Origin: an uncultured Draconibacterium sp.
GTDB taxonomy: Bacteria > Bacteroidota > Bacteroidia > Bacteroidales > Prolixibacteraceae
Length of the DNA: 64,000 nucleotides
Reading direction: 5' to 3'
Assembly (NCBI RefSeq): GCF_963677575.1
Contig: NZ_OY782038.1
Location: 1,302,001 to 1,366,000, forward strand
How positions within the stretch are numbered: the first letter of the stretch is position 1; each line of letters begins with the position of its first letter. Shown piece by piece: positions 61,321-64,000 of this stretch. A program made the position numbers and the translations under genes. The notes under the pieces were generated by a model. That model was not told where the DNA came from, did not search any database, and saw only the letters and a list, made by a program, of their open reading frames with translations.

Positions 61321-61374
61321 TTTTCAGTTCATATGGCTACATTAGTGGCAAATTGTAAAGATTAAAACAACAAC

Positions 61375-61881
61375 ATGAAAAAACTGGCGCTATTTATTTT
61401 TCTGGCGTTTTTCGCTATGAATACTTTTGCCCAGGACGAATTCACCCTGGTAAAAGAAGGCGACGCCGCTCCCGATTTTTCAATAAACATGGAAGATGGT
61501 TCGGTAAAAAAACTCTCGGATCTGAAGGGGAAAGTAGTGTGGATTAACTTTTTTGCCAATTGGTGTCCGCCATGCCGCAAAGAGTTGCCGCACCTTGAAA
61601 AAGAAGTGTACCAAAAACTAAAGCAAAACGAAAATTTTGAGGTGCTGGTAATCGGGCGCGAACACGATTGGGCAACAGTAAATAAATTTAAAACCGACAA
61701 CAATTACACACTACCTTTCTTCCCCGATCCTGAGCGCGATATCTTTTCGAAGTACGCCAAACAAAATATTCCACGTAATTTTATTATCGATAAAGAAGGG
61801 AAAATTGCTGTTGCATCCATTGGTTTTAACGAAGACGAATTCAATAAAATAATTGAAAAGGTAAATAAGCTACTGAATTGA
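61375..61881 (+). CDS. TlpA-like thioredoxin-fold protein
   Basis: 168 aa with a signal peptide (KKLALFIFLAFFAMNTFAQ). The thioredoxin domain has WCPPC at 63-67 and the cis-Pro region NIPRNFIIDKEGKI. GDAAPDFSINMEDGSVKKLSDLKGKVV is typical of the TlpA/ResA branch, which keeps periplasmic cysteines reduced, e.g. in cytochrome c maturation. Not linked to ccm genes here. Confidence 0.9.
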   Translation: MKKLALFIFLAFFAMNTFAQDEFTLVKEGDAAPDFSINMEDGSVKKLSDLKGKVVWINFFANWCPPCRKELPHLEKEVYQKLKQNENFEVLVIGREHDWATVNKFKTDNNYTLPFFPDPERDIFSKYAKQNIPRNFIIDKEGKIAVASIGFNEDEFNKIIEKVNKLLN

Positions 61882-61982
61882 TTCTTCATTTGTTTACTTT
61901 TTAAAGTGATTCTAATTTCACAACATCCAAACCACTATATATCAATCAATTTAAACATCACAATAAATATTTTACCATTTTA

Positions 61983-62014
61983 AAAAGCTGCTCCCCTAAA
62001 AGGCAGCTTTTTTC
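61983..62014 (+). terminator. Terminator of the TlpA-like gene
   Basis: AAAAGCTGC / GCAGCTTTT stem (61983-61991 with 62003-62011) with a T-run after. The rest of the 216-bp gap shows nothing. Confidence 0.85.
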
Positions 62015-62097
62015 TATTCATAAAATCCTAAAAAGTATTTTATTTTAACTAACTTACAGCTGATAAAAAACATTTAATTCTAAAAAAATCCCTTTCT

Positions 62098-63831
62098 ATG
62101 AAAAAATTGCTTTTAAAATTATTGAGTATCGTAGTATTGGCAGGCTTTTTTCAATCCTGCCAGGAAACCTTTGTTGAAGATGAATCTTCAAATGAGATTC
62201 AATTAAAATCTGCATCAACTTCAAAATCAGGTTACATTGTTGTATTACAAGACGCTGAAGTAAATCAGGAGTTATCAAAACTCAAAGGATATGAAAAAAA
62301 ACAGGCTGCCATGAAATCAGTCTCAGCCAAAATCTTGAAAAGAGCCGGTATTACTGATGGTGAAATCGGACATGTATTTGGAACTGCATTACAAGGTTTT
62401 TCGGTTAAAATTCCTCCAGGTCAGTTAAAGAAACTGGAAGATGATCCTTCTGTGAAATACATTCAGGTTGACCGAATAATTTCTCTTGGCTTGCCAGAAC
62501 TTTCAATTAAAAAGAAACCGGCTCCAACGCCTCCTGCACAATCTGTACCTTGGGGAATTAGCCGAGTTAACGGAGGCATTAATTATTCCGGAGGTAATGT
62601 TGCCTGGATTGTTGACACAGGAATTGATACTGACCACCCGGATCTGAATGTAGATGTATCTCGTAGCCAAACATTTGTTACAACCGAGCCAATACCTTCA
62701 GTCGAAGATTTAAATGGTCATGGAACACACGTTGCCGGAACTATTGCAGCTAAAAATGACGACATAGGCGTAGTTGGAGTAGCAGCCGGAGCGACTGTAA
62801 TTTCTTGTCGCGTATTAGACCGTAGCGGCTCGGGCTCATTCTCATGGACAGTTGCAGCATTAGATTATATTGCCAGTGTTGGAAGTGCAGGAGACGTAGT
62901 AAATATGAGTTTAGGGCCATCAAGCCCTTATATCGATCCTGCAGTTGACGAAGCCGTGCAAACAGTGGCCGCATTAGGAATTAAGATTTCTATCGCTGCA
63001 GGTAACGAAAGCGATGACTGTGATCTATATTCTCCGGCTCACAATGATGGAACAAATATCTACACTATCTCTGCATCAGATGTTAATGACGATTGGGCCT
63101 ACTTTTCGAACTATGGAGATCCGGTTGACTTTTGTGAACCAGGATACAGTATCTATTCTACCTATTTAAACGGTGGCTATGCAACTTTAAGTGGAACATC
63201 AATGGCTGCACCTCATGCTGCCGGAATTTTGTTGTTAGGAGATATTTCTCCGGATGGTACAGTTTCAGGTGATCCGGATGGAAATGCTGATCCGATAGGA
63301 GTTGGTGGTGGTGATACACCTCCTCCAGCAAACGTTGCTCCAACTGCAGATTTCACTTTCTCAGTAACGAATCTTTCAGTTAATTTTACAAACCAAAGCA
63401 GCGATTCCGATGGAACTATTGTATCTTATGATTGGGACTTTGGCGATGGAAATTCTTCCTCTACCCAAGATCCTGCACCACACACCTTCGCAGCAGCAGG
63501 CACTTATACTGTTAGCTTAAGCGTTACTGACGACGATGGCGCAACTGACAGTTATTCAAGCAGCGTTACAGTCACTGATGAACAGCCACCAATTGGCGGT
63601 GATATTGTATTAGATGGTGCAATTACAGGAAATAAAGTAAAAAAAGTAACATTAACCTGGACCGGTGCAACAGGCGCAACAGTTACGTTGTACCTTAACG
63701 GAGATCCGATGGTTATAACCAACAGTGGTTCGTATATTGAAAATTTAGGTAAAATTGCTGGCGGTACTTTTAACTATTATATTGTTGACGAGAACGGAAA
63801 TGAATCTAACTTATTAGATTTATCCTTCTAA
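62098..63831 (+). CDS. Subtilisin-like serine peptidase (S8) with PKD domain, lipoprotein
   Basis: 577 aa. A lipoprotein signal ends FFQSC (Cys at 21). An I9-type propeptide (~45-130) leads into the catalytic domain with Asp173 (VDTGID), His208 (GHGTHVAG) and Ser368 (GTSMAAPHAAG), a complete S8 triad. A PKD domain (~415-500) with YDWDFGDGNSSSTQDPAPHTF follows, and a C-terminal Fn3-like part (VTLTWTGATGATVTLYLNG) ends the protein. It is probably a surface-bound protease. No type IX sorting signal was seen. Confidence 0.92.
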   Translation: MKKLLLKLLSIVVLAGFFQSCQETFVEDESSNEIQLKSASTSKSGYIVVLQDAEVNQELSKLKGYEKKQAAMKSVSAKILKRAGITDGEIGHVFGTALQGFSVKIPPGQLKKLEDDPSVKYIQVDRIISLGLPELSIKKKPAPTPPAQSVPWGISRVNGGINYSGGNVAWIVDTGIDTDHPDLNVDVSRSQTFVTTEPIPSVEDLNGHGTHVAGTIAAKNDDIGVVGVAAGATVISCRVLDRSGSGSFSWTVAALDYIASVGSAGDVVNMSLGPSSPYIDPAVDEAVQTVAALGIKISIAAGNESDDCDLYSPAHNDGTNIYTISASDVNDDWAYFSNYGDPVDFCEPGYSIYSTYLNGGYATLSGTSMAAPHAAGILLLGDISPDGTVSGDPDGNADPIGVGGGDTPPPANVAPTADFTFSVTNLSVNFTNQSSDSDGTIVSYDWDFGDGNSSSTQDPAPHTFAAAGTYTVSLSVTDDDGATDSYSSSVTVTDEQPPIGGDIVLDGAITGNKVKKVTLTWTGATGATVTLYLNGDPMVITNSGSYIENLGKIAGGTFNYYIVDENGNESNLLDLSF

Positions 63832-63852
63832 AGAAAATATTCAAAGATATTT

Positions 63853-63884
63853 AAACCCGGATAGAACTATCCGGGTTTCTTTTT
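63853..63884 (+). terminator. Terminator of the subtilase gene
   Basis: AAACCCGGATAG / CTATCCGGGTTT (63853-63864 with 63867-63878), a perfect stem, followed by CTTTTT. Confidence 0.88.
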
Positions 63885-63911
63885 ATGCTCTTATAAGATT
63901 TTAAGCTCTTT

Positions 63912-63942
63912 TTTGCTCTTTTTCCCAATTTGTGTATTTTTG
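63912..63942 (+). promoter_or_regulatory. Promoter of the gene at the right edge
   Basis: TTTG (63912-63915), 19-nt spacer, then TATTTTTG (63935-63942): an exact Bacteroidota promoter, 24 nt before an ATG at 63967. Confidence 0.7.
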
Positions 63943-63966
63943 CCGCGCATTTTAAACGTAGGTAAC

Positions 63967-64000
63967 ATGTTTTTATACAACCGGGTAAATAAGGAAGAAC
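63967..64000 (+). CDS. Start of a gene cut by the right edge
   Basis: ATG at 63967 opens a frame, MFLYNRVNKEE, that runs off the window. It is preceded by an ideal promoter. Eleven residues are too few to name a family. Confidence 0.55.
   Translation, partial: MFLYNRVNKEE

Overview
The window looks like chromosomal DNA from an anaerobic or facultative Bacteroidota, probably order Marinilabiliales and possibly Prolixibacteraceae. The case rests on DUF4252, DUF4199, DUF4159, DUF2723, DUF3098 and DUF2764 proteins, a V-type ATPase in the Bacteroidota gene order, a four-subunit 2-oxoacid:ferredoxin oxidoreductase, weak Shine-Dalgarno use, and repeated TAnnTTTG (-7) promoter motifs placed 18-70 nt before genes. 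Genus placement is inference.

Layout. 1-4.4 kb: a membrane-anchored AraC-type regulator with TPRs (cut by the left edge) and a TPR sensor histidine kinase. 4.4-7.3 kb: korDABC on the minus strand. 7.5-8.4 kb: an exported NIF3-like protein. 8.4-11.7 kb: two related IS4-family elements, each with a perfect 10-bp target duplication lying exactly in the loop of a reconstructable hairpin. 11.8-13.7 kb: a minus-strand sigma / membrane protein / DUF4252 cluster. 13.7-14.2 kb: a 197-bp MITE-like element of nested palindromes and further hairpins. 14.2-20.4 kb: an M3 peptidase lipoprotein, pheT and a DMT permease.

20.5-30.3 kb: a V-type ATPase operon (E, DUF2764, A, B, D, I, K) that starts with a tandem universal-stress protein and has a second stress protein between B and D. 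Subunit K keeps the residues that bind Na+ in Enterococcus NtpK. 30.3-31.2 kb: a palindrome cluster, tRNA-Tyr, tRNA-Thr and the SRP (4.5S) RNA, the last with a near-ideal Bacteroidota promoter. 31.4-38.5 kb: DUF4199, a GT2 glycosyltransferase, a membrane protein, an ABC ATPase/permease pair and a COG0523 GTPase. 38.6-44.3 kb: an asymmetric heterodimeric ABC exporter, then a MATE pump with its MarR regulator and a palindromic operator.

44.3-53.7 kb is accessory: DUF4159, an FMN reductase-like protein, DUF3781, a 2-hydroxyacid dehydrogenase with a KdgT-type permease, a degenerate ~41-bp repeat array, an AT-rich membrane protein, an AbiJ/HEPN-like protein, an IS1182-family element, two small unknown proteins and a lipoprotein. 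53.7-64 kb returns to core functions: mazG, a DUF3098/sigma/anti-sigma-like operon, a DUF2723 protein, PspC, PhoH, purC, a TlpA-like thioredoxin, an exported subtilase with a PKD domain, and the start of one more gene.

The most unusual signals are the hairpin-loop insertion sites of the two IS4 elements, the nested-palindrome MITE, the stress-protein/V-ATPase operon, and the ~41-bp repeat array in the accessory region. I found no CRISPR array and no complete, clearly new multi-gene defence system.
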